Assembly (NCBI GenBank): GCA_965198865.1
Contig: CBDAQA010000022.1
Coordinates: forward strand, 437,941-501,940
DNA: 64,000 nucleotides
Source of the DNA: CBDAQA01 sp965198865
GTDB taxonomy: Bacteria > Planctomycetota > Phycisphaerae > Tepidisphaerales > Tepidisphaeraceae
Direction of reading: 5' to 3'
Below the pieces are notes generated by a model that ran no database searches, was not told where the DNA came from, and saw only the letters and a list, made by a program, of their open reading frames with translations. The position numbers and the translations under genes were made by a program. Of this stretch, positions 27,128-35,485 are shown one piece after another. Position 1 is the stretch's first letter; each line of letters begins with the position of its first letter.

Positions 27128-29122
27128 ATGACCCACGCCGCCCGCCGGTTCGGACCCGCCATCCTGCTCGCCGCCCTGACCGCCGTGCCGGCGTTCGCCG
27201 ACACGATCGGCGTCGCCGAGGTCGACCTGACCAAGGCCCACCAGGACTACGCCAAGCCGGTGGCCGACAAGAGCGTCGACGGCAACCCGCTGGCGATCGG
27301 TGGCAAGCCGTTCGCCCACGGGCTGGGCACGCACGCGGCCTTCTCCCAGTGGATCGACCTGGCCGGGTCGGCCCAGCGGTTCACGGCGCAGGTCGGCGTG
27401 GATGACGAGGTCCGCGCCCATACCGAGCCCAAGAAGTACGGCGTCAGCTTCGCCGTCGTCGGCGATGGCAAGACGCTGTTCCACACCGATGCCATGCACG
27501 TCGGCGACGCGCCCAGGCCGGTCGACGTGGACCTGTCCGGCGTGAAGCAGATCGTGCTCGTCGTCACCCCGACCGACGCCGCGATCACCAACTGTCACGC
27601 CGACTGGGGCGACGCGACGATCACCTACACCGGGACCAAGCCCGTCGCCGGCGAGCCTCCGGCCGAGCCGGCGGAGATCCTGACGCCGCCGCCCGCGGCC
27701 ACACCGCGGATCAACTCGGCCGCCGTGTTCGGCGTCCGGCCGGGGCACCCGGTGCTGTACACCGTCGTGGCGACCGGCGAGAAGCCGGTCCACTTCGACG
27801 CCGATGGTTTGCCGCCGGGCGTGTCGTTCGACGGGAACTCCGGTCGAATGGTGGGCGCGGTCGAGAAGGCCGGCACCTACGCCGTCCACCTGCACGCGAC
27901 CAACGCCAAGGGCAAGGCCGACAGGGAGCTGAGCTTCGTCGTCGGCGACCGCATCGCCCTCACCCCGCCGATGGGCTGGAACAGTTGGAACTGCTTCGCC
28001 CAGAACGTCAGCCAGGAGAAGGTGCAGTCGGCCGCCGACGCGATGGTCAGCTCCGGGCTGATCGACCACGGGTGGACCTACATCAACGTGGACGACTGCT
28101 GGGAGGTTCGGTCCAACCGTCCGGCCGAGCAGCGCCGCGCGCCCGATGGTCACATCCTGACCAACGGCAAGTTCCCCGACATGAGGGCCATGGCCGACTA
28201 CATCCACGCCAAAGGGATGCGGGCCGGCCTGTACACCAGCCCCGGCCCGTCGACGTGCGGCGGGTACACCGCCAGCTACGAGCACGAGCTGGACGACGCG
28301 AAGCAGTGGGCCGCCTGGGGTTTCGACTACGTCAAGTACGACTGGTGCAGCTACGGCGGCGTCGCGGCGAAGATCAGGAAGGGTCCGAACGCGCCGTCGC
28401 AGTTGGAGATCGAGCAGCACCCCTACGCCGTGCTGCGGGACGCGCTGGCCAAGCAGGACCGGGACATCCTCTACAGCTTCTGCCAGTACGGCATGGGCGA
28501 CGTCTGGCAGTGGGGCGACCGGTTCGGCGGGAACTGCTGGCGCACGACCGGCGACATCAACGACAGCTGGGGCAGCATGGCCGGCATCGGGTTCAAGCAG
28601 TCCGACCACGCCCCCTACGCCGGCCCGGGCCACTGGAACGACCCCGACATGCTCGTCGTCGGCAAGGTCGGCTGGGGACCAAAGCTCCACCCCACGCGGC
28701 TGACGCCCAACGAGCAGTACACGCACATCAGCCTGTGGAGCCTGCTCGCGGCACCCCTGCTGATCGGCTGCGACATGACCCAGCTCGACCCGTTCACGTT
28801 CGGCCTGCTGAGCAACGACGAGGTGATCGCCGTCAACCAGGACCCCCTCGGCAAGCAGGCCAGCCGGGTGTGGCAGTCGCCCGACCCGGTGGAGGCGTGG
28901 GTCAAGCCGCTGTCCGACGGCGGCGTGGCCGTCGGCCTGTTCAACCGCGGCGAGACGCCGGTGACCACCACCGTCAAGTGGTCCGACCTGCACCTGGGCG
29001 GTAGGCAGCAGGTCCGCAACCTGTGGCGACAGCAGGACCTGTTTGCCGAGCCGGTGGACGCCATCACCTACCCGATCGGCCGCCACGGCTGCTTGTTGCT
29101 GAAGCTGACGCCGCCCAAGTGA
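27128..29122 (+). CDS. Alpha-galactosidase, GH27, with NPCBM and Ig-like modules
   Basis: Exported retaining glycosidase of 664 residues that removes alpha-linked galactose. Order: signal peptide (1 to about 24, ending AVPAFA); an NPCBM carbohydrate-binding module (about 25-170, with GKPFAHGLGTHAAFSQWIDL); a putative Ig-like domain (about 190-275); and the GH27 catalytic domain from about 280 (LTPPMGWNSWN). Asp405 in YVKYDWC is the nucleophile, and the acid/base lies in GHWNDPDM (Asp505/507). INVDDCW and QYGMGDVWQWG are family blocks. With the GH89 enzyme it points to a glycan-degrading lifestyle, although the two are not in one locus. Confidence 0.95.
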   Translation: MTHAARRFGPAILLAALTAVPAFADTIGVAEVDLTKAHQDYAKPVADKSVDGNPLAIGGKPFAHGLGTHAAFSQWIDLAGSAQRFTAQVGVDDEVRAHTEPKKYGVSFAVVGDGKTLFHTDAMHVGDAPRPVDVDLSGVKQIVLVVTPTDAAITNCHADWGDATITYTGTKPVAGEPPAEPAEILTPPPAATPRINSAAVFGVRPGHPVLYTVVATGEKPVHFDADGLPPGVSFDGNSGRMVGAVEKAGTYAVHLHATNAKGKADRELSFVVGDRIALTPPMGWNSWNCFAQNVSQEKVQSAADAMVSSGLIDHGWTYINVDDCWEVRSNRPAEQRRAPDGHILTNGKFPDMRAMADYIHAKGMRAGLYTSPGPSTCGGYTASYEHELDDAKQWAAWGFDYVKYDWCSYGGVAAKIRKGPNAPSQLEIEQHPYAVLRDALAKQDRDILYSFCQYGMGDVWQWGDRFGGNCWRTTGDINDSWGSMAGIGFKQSDHAPYAGPGHWNDPDMLVVGKVGWGPKLHPTRLTPNEQYTHISLWSLLAAPLLIGCDMTQLDPFTFGLLSNDEVIAVNQDPLGKQASRVWQSPDPVEAWVKPLSDGGVAVGLFNRGETPVTTTVKWSDLHLGGRQQVRNLWRQQDLFAEPVDAITYPIGRHGCLLLKLTPPK

Positions 29123-29150
29123 TTGCCGGTCCCACCCGCGTCCCGCCGCC

Positions 29151-30572
29151 ATGCCAGGACCGTCCCCGACGCCCGTCGTCGTCCGCTTCCCCGTCGCGCT
29201 GCTCGCCGCGGCCGTCGTCTACGTCCTGCTGGCCGCCCGGCAGCACGCGTTCACGGTCCGCCACGCCGTCGACGTGATGTTCTGGGACACCTGGGAGCTG
29301 TACGACCCGATGTTCGACGGCAACGGGTGGTGGGCGAGCTTCGACCAGCAGCACGGCCCGCACCGGCAGGGGCTCGGCGGGCTGCTGATGCGGGCGATGG
29401 CCGCGCGGTCGCGCTGGGACAGCCGAGACGACGCGCTGGCCGTCAGCTGGACGCTGATCGCCGCCGCCCCGCTCGGCGTGCTGCTGGCGTGGCGCTGCGG
29501 CGCGCGCGGCTGGGCCCTGGTCGCGGTCCCGCCGATCTACCTGAACGTCCGCCAGTACCAGATGTTCGTCGCCTCGGCCAACCCCGCCCACGGCGCGCTG
29601 CCCGTCCTGCTCCTCACCGCCTACGGGCTCGCCTGGTTCGCACCCCGGCCCGCCGTCCGGCTCGCGGGGGTCGCCGGCCTCACGGCCTGCGCGATCTTCA
29701 CGGGCTTCGCGCTCTTCATCGGCCTGCTGACGCCGGCGTTGCTGCTGGCCGAGCTTCGCGGGGCGAGGGGCGATCGACGTCGGCAGCGGATGATCCTGGC
29801 CGCCCTGACCGCGACGACCGCCGCGTGGATCGCCTTCGCGATCGGCTACCGCTTCGACCAGGCCGCCAGCGGCGTCCGCTTCCTCGTCCCGCACCCGGTC
29901 GAGTACCTGTACTTCGTCGCCGTCATGTTCGCCAACCTCGTCGGCTGGCCCGGCGTTGGACCGGACGCGATCGGGGTGGGGACGATCCTGGCGCTGCTGC
30001 TCGTCGCCGTTTGTCTCGCGCACGGCCGCCGCGTCGCCCGCGCCGGCGCGACCACCAACCCGACGAGCGTCGCCCTCTTCAGCCTGGCCGCGTTCGGCAT
30101 CATGTACGCCGCCCACGCCGCGCTGGGCCGGACGTCGGTCGGTTGGCGGACCGGCGTGTCGTCGCGGTACGTGACCCTGTGCATCCCGGTCAGCCTGGCG
30201 CTGCTGCTTTGCCTGGCGACCGCCGCCGACCGCCGCGCCCGACGGCTGGCCGTCGGCTGCGGCGTCCTGCTCGTCGCCGGCACGCTCGCCCTGCGCCCGG
30301 CCGACCTCGCCGAGGTCGACTGGGCCCACGACGGCTGCCTGCGGTGGCGCGAGGCCTACCTGCTCACCCGCGACCAGACCGCCGCCGATCGGCTCTCGCA
30401 GTTCCTCATCTACCCCAAGCCCGAGCTGGCCGCCCGCCTCGACTACCTGCGGCAGCACCGGCTGAACCTGTTCGACGACGCCGTCTTCGGCCCCGACCCC
30501 GCCCCGGTCGATCGCCCGGCCCCGAACCCGAGCACGGCCCCGGTCACGCCGCGTGGAACCGGCGGACGATGA
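29151..30572 (+). CDS. Polytopic membrane protein, unknown function
   Basis: The 473 residues have about ten hydrophobic segments. After the first helix (LLAAAVVYVLLAA) comes an acidic, aromatic loop with VMFWDTWELYDPMFDG and SFDQQHGPHRQGLGG, which resembles the conserved first lumenal loop of GT-C type or DUF-annotated planctomycete membrane proteins. The C-terminal 150 residues are mainly soluble (DQTAADRLSQFLIYPKPELA). No named family. It lies 28 nt after the alpha-galactosidase, and its last 29 bases overlap the convergent ketosynthase gene. Confidence 0.7.
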   Translation: MPGPSPTPVVVRFPVALLAAAVVYVLLAARQHAFTVRHAVDVMFWDTWELYDPMFDGNGWWASFDQQHGPHRQGLGGLLMRAMAARSRWDSRDDALAVSWTLIAAAPLGVLLAWRCGARGWALVAVPPIYLNVRQYQMFVASANPAHGALPVLLLTAYGLAWFAPRPAVRLAGVAGLTACAIFTGFALFIGLLTPALLLAELRGARGDRRRQRMILAALTATTAAWIAFAIGYRFDQAASGVRFLVPHPVEYLYFVAVMFANLVGWPGVGPDAIGVGTILALLLVAVCLAHGRRVARAGATTNPTSVALFSLAAFGIMYAAHAALGRTSVGWRTGVSSRYVTLCIPVSLALLLCLATAADRRARRLAVGCGVLLVAGTLALRPADLAEVDWAHDGCLRWREAYLLTRDQTAADRLSQFLIYPKPELAARLDYLRQHRLNLFDDAVFGPDPAPVDRPAPNPSTAPVTPRGTGGR

Positions 30573-31863
30573 TCGAGTCGTTCTGCCCGCCGAAGCCGAA
30601 GCTGTTGCTCAGCACCGCGTCGACCTTCGCGGCCCGGGCACCGTTGGGGATGTAGTCCAGGTCGCACTCGGGGTCGGACACGGTCAGGTTCATCGTCGGC
30701 GGGAGCATGCCGTCGCGCAGGGCCAGCACGCAGGTGATCAGCTCCACCGCGCCGGCGGCGGCGATCAGGTGGCCCATCATGCTCTTGATGCTGCTGACCG
30801 GGCAGGCCGTCCCCTTGGGGCCGAACACCTGGCGGATGGCGTTGGTCTCGTTGCCGTCGTTCTCCTTCGTGCCGGTGCCGTGGGCGTTGATGTACCCGAC
30901 GTCGGCGGGGCTCATCTTCGCGTCGGCCAACGCCGCCTTCATCGCGCCGATCGCGCCCGATCCGTCCGGGGCCTGATCGGTGATGCGGTAGGCATCGGCG
31001 GTCGAGCCGTAGCCGGCCACCTCGGCCAGGATCGTCGCGCCGCGGGCCTGGGCGTGCTCCAGGGTCTCGAGGATCACGATGCCCGACCCCTCGCCCAGGA
31101 CGAACCCGTTGCGGTTCTGGTCGAACGGCCGGCTGGCCAGCCGCGGTTCGTCGCTGCCGATGGCGGCCCTCAGGTTCGCGTCCTCGCACAGGGCGGTCAG
31201 CCGGTTGAAGCCGGTCACGCCGAACGGGTGGATCATGCTGTGCGTGCCGCCGCCGATCATCACGTCGGCGTCGCCGCGGCGCAGGATGGCCGTCGCCTCG
31301 CCGATCGCCTGCGTACTGGCGGCGCAGGCGGTCAGGCAGTTGAGCGCGGGACCGCGGGCACCGGTCAGCAGCGCCAGGTGCGAGAGCGGCATGTTCGGCT
31401 CCTGCTCCAGCTCGCGCACGCCGTTCATCCGCTCGCCAGCGACGGCGGCCCACTTCACCGTGTCGACCTTGCCGGTGGCCGGGTCCCAGGCGGTGATGGC
31501 GGCGGCGGTGAACGCGGCGAAGTCGAGCTCCCCCTCACCGCCGGCCAGGTAGATGCCGCAGCGATCGGGGTCGATGTTCGCCGAGTTCAGCCCGGCCATC
31601 TTCCACGCCTGGGCGCACGCCGCCAGCGCGAATTGCGTGTTCCGCCCGGCCCCCGCGTGGATCGCCTGGTCGACGCCGGGGGCGACGGAGAAGTCGAACC
31701 CCTTCACCTCGGCCGAGATGCGGGTGGGGAACGTGTCGGCCGCGAACAGCGTGGTCCGGCTGATGCCCGACTCGCCCGCCAGCAGGCGCTTCCAGACGGA
31801 CTCCACGTCCTGCCCCATCGGCGTGATCCAACCCATGCCCGTGATGACGACGCGGTGACTCAT
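30544..31863 (-). CDS. Beta-ketoacyl-ACP synthase, KAS II (FabF) type, complete catalytic triad
   Basis: Condensing enzyme of 439 residues. The FabF Cys-His-His triad is intact: Cys180 (LTACAAST), His328 (NAHGTGT) and His365 (SMMGHLIAAAG). Length and start MSHRVVITGMGWITPMGQ are standard; the nine extra codons upstream of ATG 31863 are not conserved. It is the last gene of a leftward cluster encoding FabZ-like, ACP, SDR, FabZ-like, KAS-like and a small membrane protein. With the degenerate KAS next to it this recalls type II polyketide KS-alpha/KS-beta pairs, so a specialised product rather than bulk fatty acid is plausible. Confidence 0.93.
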   Translation of the reverse strand: MSHRVVITGMGWITPMGQDVESVWKRLLAGESGISRTTLFAADTFPTRISAEVKGFDFSVAPGVDQAIHAGAGRNTQFALAACAQAWKMAGLNSANIDPDRCGIYLAGGEGELDFAAFTAAAITAWDPATGKVDTVKWAAVAGERMNGVRELEQEPNMPLSHLALLTGARGPALNCLTACAASTQAIGEATAILRRGDADVMIGGGTHSMIHPFGVTGFNRLTALCEDANLRAAIGSDEPRLASRPFDQNRNGFVLGEGSGIVILETLEHAQARGATILAEVAGYGSTADAYRITDQAPDGSGAIGAMKAALADAKMSPADVGYINAHGTGTKENDGNETNAIRQVFGPKGTACPVSSIKSMMGHLIAAAGAVELITCVLALRDGMLPPTMNLTVSDPECDLDYIPNGARAAKVDAVLSNSFGFGGQNDSIIVRRFHAA

Positions 31864-31934
31864 GACAGCAATCCGTTCGATGGCCCCCAAACTCGGAGCC
31901 GCCGGTGTGGTTCGAAATCGCTCGGGCTCGGCGG

Positions 31935-32165
31935 CTACTCGCCGTCCCGGCTCGCGGCCTCATCATCGCTCGCCGGCCGGCGCAACGCGAGGGTGACCAC
32001 GGCCGCCCCGAAGCCGATCGTGAACCCCGCCGGCCCATCCGACGCGAGCCCGGCGCGGTGCAACGTGACGCGCATCACGCACCCGGCCGCCACGACCTGG
32101 ACGCCGATCAGCACGCGGAGCCATTGGGGGATGTCCTGCCACGCCTCGACCAGCTGCCGCAACAT
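31935..32165 (-). CDS. Small membrane protein in the KAS cluster
   Basis: 76 residues starting MLRQLVEAWQDIPQWLRVLI with two hydrophobic segments (VLIGVQVVAAGCVM and GFTIGFGAAVVTLAL) and a charged tail. No family recognised. It lies between the two ketosynthase genes, 71 nt before KAS and after a palindrome. A 15-codon upstream extension to 32210 runs into that palindrome and is rejected. Its position suggests a membrane link for the pathway, but that is inference. Confidence 0.55.
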   Translation of the reverse strand: MLRQLVEAWQDIPQWLRVLIGVQVVAAGCVMRVTLHRAGLASDGPAGFTIGFGAAVVTLALRRPASDDEAASRDGE

Positions 32166-32206
32166 GCTCGCGCTCCGGTGAATTTCTGAAGTCGAGGAGA
32201 GATCAT

Positions 32207-32281
32207 CCACGAAGGGACACGAAGTGATTCAAGACGGGAATGGGTTCCGCTCTGCTTCGCGTCCGTTCGTGTCCTTCGTGG
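32207..32281. repeat. Palindromic repeat of the CCACGAAGGACACGAA family (P4)
   Basis: The left arm CCACGAAGGGACACGAAG (32207-32224) and the right arm TTCGTGTCCTTCGTGG (32266-32281) are reverse complements with one inserted base. It lies between the KAS-like gene and the small membrane protein gene, breaking an otherwise compact cluster. Confidence 0.75.
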
Positions 32282-32289
32282 AACCTTCT

Positions 32290-33606
32290 TCAGATCTTCT
32301 TGAACACCAGCGCTGCGTTCTGCCCGCCGAGGCTGTAGACGCTGCTGACCGACACGTTGATCGCGGCATCGCGCACCTCGCCGCTGACGTTGAGGGCCAC
32401 GCCGCCGGCCGGCTTGCGGGTGTTGACGGCGGGGGGGATCTTGTCGTGCCGGACGGCCAGCACCGCCGCGGCGGCATCGACGCCGCTGCCGGCGGCGACG
32501 TTGCCCGTCTGCGCCTTCGGCGTCGAGATCGGCACGCGCGACAGCCCGCCGCCGAACACCGTGGTCAACCCGTTCAGCTCCGCCCGATCGTGCGCGGGGA
32601 CGCCGATGCCGCACGGCACCAGCAGGTCCACAGCAGCGGGTGGCAAATTGGCGTCGGCCAAGGCCTTCTGGATCGCCCGGGCGTAGCTCGCGCCGGTCGG
32701 GTCGGGGTCGGTCACGCGGTAGGTGTCCTGGCTCGCGCCGAAGCCGACCAGCTCGGCGTAGATCTTCGCGCCGCGGGCCGTGGCGTGCTCATACTCTTCG
32801 AGGATGAACAGGCCGCCCCCCTCGCCCACGGCGGTGCCGCTGGCGTCGGCGTCGAAGGGGCGGACGGCTTCGCCGGGTGAGTCGTTGTGATCGACCGCGA
32901 CGCGATTCAGCAGGCACTGCCGCATCAGGCCCATCGGTTGGACCTTGGTCTCGGCCCCGCCGCAGATGGCGAGGTCGGCGTCGCCGCGCTGGATGGTGCG
33001 GAACGCCTCGCCGATCGCCAGGTGGCTGCTGGCGTCGCCGCAGGTGATCGTGTTACTCGGCCCCTTCAATTCGTGGATGATCGTCACGTGGCACGCCAGC
33101 ATGTTCGGCAGGTACTTCAGCAGCCAGAGCGGCGTGAGCTGCTGCATGCCGGCGCTGCCCCACTTGGCCAGGTCGAGCTTGTCGCCGTCGGCGCTGGTGG
33201 CCATCGCGCTGGCCAGCTCGTTCAGGTCGACGCTGATGAGCCCCGCGCCGATGTTGCAGCCGAAGCGGGTGCCGTCGAACTCGGGCTTGTCGGTGTAGGC
33301 CTTGGACTTGAGCCCGGCGTCCTTGAACGCGTCGTCGGCGGCCACGACGGCCAGCTCGATGTCGCGGGCCATCACGTTGATCCGCTTGCGGTAGTCCTTT
33401 GGAATGTACTGCCCCACCTTGAACGGCGGCACCTGCCCCGCGATCTGGCTGGCGAACCCGCCAGCGTCGAAGCGGTCGATCTTGCTCACGCCCACCGTCC
33501 CGGCGCAGAGCGCGTCCCAGAACGGCTTGGAACCGATGCCGATCGGCGAGACCACGCCGATGCCGGTGATGACGACTCGACGGGTTGCGCGGGGTGCTGC
33601 TGCCAT
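32290..33606 (-). CDS. Beta-ketoacyl-ACP synthase-like protein lacking both active-site histidines
   Basis: The 438-residue thiolase-fold protein aligns with FabF from VVITGIGVVSPIG onward. The nucleophile position is kept (Cys189 in NTITCGDASS), but the first His motif NAHGT reads VPCGIG (Cys332) and the second GH motif reads KAQTGNV (Asn369). Decarboxylative condensation should therefore be impaired. KS-beta/chain-length factors of type II PKS are also catalytically altered partners, although they usually lose the Cys. I infer a heterodimer with the intact KAS at 30544. Start ATG 33606 or 33624; neither has a clear ribosome site. Confidence 0.85.
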   Translation of the reverse strand: MAAAPRATRRVVITGIGVVSPIGIGSKPFWDALCAGTVGVSKIDRFDAGGFASQIAGQVPPFKVGQYIPKDYRKRINVMARDIELAVVAADDAFKDAGLKSKAYTDKPEFDGTRFGCNIGAGLISVDLNELASAMATSADGDKLDLAKWGSAGMQQLTPLWLLKYLPNMLACHVTIIHELKGPSNTITCGDASSHLAIGEAFRTIQRGDADLAICGGAETKVQPMGLMRQCLLNRVAVDHNDSPGEAVRPFDADASGTAVGEGGGLFILEEYEHATARGAKIYAELVGFGASQDTYRVTDPDPTGASYARAIQKALADANLPPAAVDLLVPCGIGVPAHDRAELNGLTTVFGGGLSRVPISTPKAQTGNVAAGSGVDAAAAVLAVRHDKIPPAVNTRKPAGGVALNVSGEVRDAAINVSVSSVYSLGGQNAALVFKKI

Positions 33607-33722
33607 GGTCACAAGCGTAGGCATCGGCGTTCCGCCGGCCAGGGGGCCAGCGAAAGTCCGATAATGTTCGCTGATGCGAACAGTACGGCGGCGGGGGGAG
33701 GGTGGGTTCGGCCGCAGGCAAA

Positions 33723-33794
33723 GGTCCGTTGGCCCCCCGCTCGGCGGGGGTTCTGCGCTTCCCGGGTCGTTAAAACCCCCGCAGAGCGGGGGAC
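33723..33794. repeat. Palindromic repeat, CCCCCGCTCGGCGGGGG type (P7)
   Basis: The left segment (GGTCCGTTGGCCCCCCGCTC, then GGCGGGGGTT) is mirrored by AACCCCCGCAGAGCGGGGGA and CC at the right. Each half is itself a hairpin, giving a cruciform-capable element in the 200-nt gap between the FabZ-like and KAS-like genes. Confidence 0.7.
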
Positions 33795-33805
33795 CAAAGA
33801 ATGGA

Positions 33806-34291
33806 CTACACCGGCACGCTTGCCGCGATGCGGTAGGTCTTCAGCAGGCTGGTGAACTGCTCGGTGAACACGAAGTTGTGCTCGGGGAAGCGCAGCCCGC
33901 TCATGTTCTTGTCGACGTGGCTGAACATCAGCTCGATGTCGGCCACCGTGTCGCCGGTGCTGGTCTCGACCGTGCCGGCGATGCTGGCGCCGGTCTCGTT
34001 CAGCTGTTCGATGCGGGCCTTGAACAGGATCGTGTCGCCGGGGCGGACCAGGCGGTGGAAGGTGGCCCGGCCGATCTTGGCCAGGATCACCTTCTCTGCG
34101 AAGTTCCGCGCCTCGCCGACGAGGATGCCGGCCGTCTGGGCCATGCCCTCGACGATCAGGCTGTGCGGCACGATCGGGAACGCCGGGTAGAGGTCGTGCA
34201 GGTGCTCCTCGGCCAGCGTGACGTTCTTCACGGCCGTGGCACTGGTCCGCGGGGTGAACTCGGTGAACTTGTCGATCCAGATCCAACGCAT
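33806..34291 (-). CDS. FabZ-like hot-dog protein with altered active-site histidine
   Basis: 161-residue hot-dog fold related to 3-hydroxyacyl-ACP dehydratase. The segment that should read DHFPxFPxxPG reads DLYPAFPIVPHS, so the catalytic His is Leu34. The second catalytic residue survives as Glu48 in IVEGMAQ. A tail (about 125-161) is longer than in FabZ. It starts 8 nt after the SDR stop. With an intact FabZ-like protein in the same operon (35486), a mixed dimer or a binding role is likely; that is inference. Confidence 0.85.
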   Translation of the reverse strand: MRWIWIDKFTEFTPRTSATAVKNVTLAEEHLHDLYPAFPIVPHSLIVEGMAQTAGILVGEARNFAEKVILAKIGRATFHRLVRPGDTILFKARIEQLNETGASIAGTVETSTGDTVADIELMFSHVDKNMSGLRFPEHNFVFTEQFTSLLKTYRIAASVPV

Positions 34292-34299
34292 TGGGGGGC

Positions 34300-35037
34300 T
34301 CAGTCCTGTGCCGTGGGGCGGACGACGATGTCGCCGACGTCCACGTCGGGCGGCTGCTCGATGGCGAAGGCGACGGCCCGGGCGATCGCCTCGGGCGGGA
34401 TGGCCATCTCGTCCCGCCGCTTCAGCCCGGCCGCCCTGATTGGCGAGTCGGCCATCGCCTCCATGAACTCGGTGTGGACGAACCCCGGCGAGACGCCCGT
34501 CACCCGCACGGTCGGGCCGGCCTCCTGGCGGAGGGCCTCGGTGACGGTCCGCACGGCGTTCTTGGTCGCCGCGTACACGCCCTGGAGCGGGACGACCTTC
34601 AACCCCGACGTGGAGATTACGTTGACCACGTGCCCCGACCCCTGCCGCTTGAACACCGGCAGGGCGGCGGCCAACCCGTACAGGGTGCCCTTGAGGTTCG
34701 TGTCGATCATGGCGTCCCAGTCGTCCACGCGGGCCTCGTCCAGGCGGGATAGGTGGGCGACGCCGGCGTTGTTGACGATCACGTCGAGCCGGCCGAACCG
34801 GTCGACGGCCAGGGCGACCAGGGCGATCAGGTCGGCCCGGCGGGTGACGTCGGTGACGCGGTGGGCGGCCGTGCCCCCGGCGGCCGTGATGCGGTCGGCG
34901 ACGGCCGCCAGCCGGTCGGGGCGGCGGCCGCCCAGCACCACCTTGGCCCCGCGGCCGGCCAGCAGGACGGCGATGGCCGCGCCGATCCCGCTGCCCGCCC
35001 CGGTGATGGCGACGACCTTGTCCCGAATCCCGTCCAT
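34300..35037 (-). CDS. Short-chain dehydrogenase/reductase (FabG-like)
   Basis: Classical SDR of 245 residues: TGAGSGIG cofactor loop (residues 13-20), NNAG (about 88-91), catalytic Ser near ISTSG and YAATK (Tyr-x3-Lys at about 155-159). In this context it is the likely 3-ketoacyl-ACP reductase of the cluster. By sequence it resembles general SDR oxidoreductases as much as FabG, so the substrate is inferred from position. It sits 20 nt after the ACP stop and 8 nt before the FabZ-like start. Confidence 0.88.
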   Translation of the reverse strand: MDGIRDKVVAITGAGSGIGAAIAVLLAGRGAKVVLGGRRPDRLAAVADRITAAGGTAAHRVTDVTRRADLIALVALAVDRFGRLDVIVNNAGVAHLSRLDEARVDDWDAMIDTNLKGTLYGLAAALPVFKRQGSGHVVNVISTSGLKVVPLQGVYAATKNAVRTVTEALRQEAGPTVRVTGVSPGFVHTEFMEAMADSPIRAAGLKRRDEMAIPPEAIARAVAFAIEQPPDVDVGDIVVRPTAQD

Positions 35038-35057
35038 GGATGCTTCTCGCCGATCGG

Positions 35058-35456
35058 TCAGACGCCCTTGCGCTCCAGGTAATCGACGATGTCCTGCACG
35101 GCGAACAGGTCGGGGATCAGCGCGACGTCGCGGCTGTTCTCCAGCTCGGTCAGGTCGGCGTGGGGCAGGCGGCGCTTGACCTCGGTCAGGCCGACGTCGG
35201 TCAGCTTGTTGTCCTGGACCATCGTGGGGTCCAGCTCCTCGGGGAACAGCTCGCCGCGGCCGATCTTGAACGGGGTGGCGGGGTCGGTGGTGAACGCCTT
35301 CTCCAGGCGGAAGGTGATGTCGAGAAAGTCGATGCTCTCGGCGCCGAGGTCGGCGCGGAGGCTAGCCGTGGGGGTCACGTCCTCCTCGTCGACGCCGAGC
35401 GCGTCCACCAGAACGTCCTGAACCTTCTTGTAGATCTCGTCGTGCGACATCGCCAT
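35058..35456 (-). CDS. Acyl carrier protein with C-terminal extension
   Basis: Carries growing acyl chains on a phosphopantetheine arm. The attachment site is Ser41 in LGAESIDFLD, in a standard ACP helix context (ASLRADLGAES). At 132 residues it is about 50 longer than AcpP: the region after the FRLEKAF helix holds IGRGELFPEELDPTMV and a final helix DIVDYLERKGV, with the middle inserted. The start MAMSHDE has GAGGAAAC upstream. An in-frame second ATG at 35450 is possible. It is the dedicated ACP of the surrounding cluster by position. Confidence 0.92.
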   Translation of the reverse strand: MAMSHDEIYKKVQDVLVDALGVDEEDVTPTASLRADLGAESIDFLDITFRLEKAFTTDPATPFKIGRGELFPEELDPTMVQDNKLTDVGLTEVKRRLPHADLTELENSRDVALIPDLFAVQDIVDYLERKGV

Positions 35457-35485
35457 ACCGTTTCCTCTTCCTTGCGTGTTTCGTG

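Noticed and set aside
26240..29152. A 970-codon open frame antisense to the alpha-galactosidase
   Set aside because: Same high-GC artefact; it crosses the efflux terminator and several genes, and has no domain logic.
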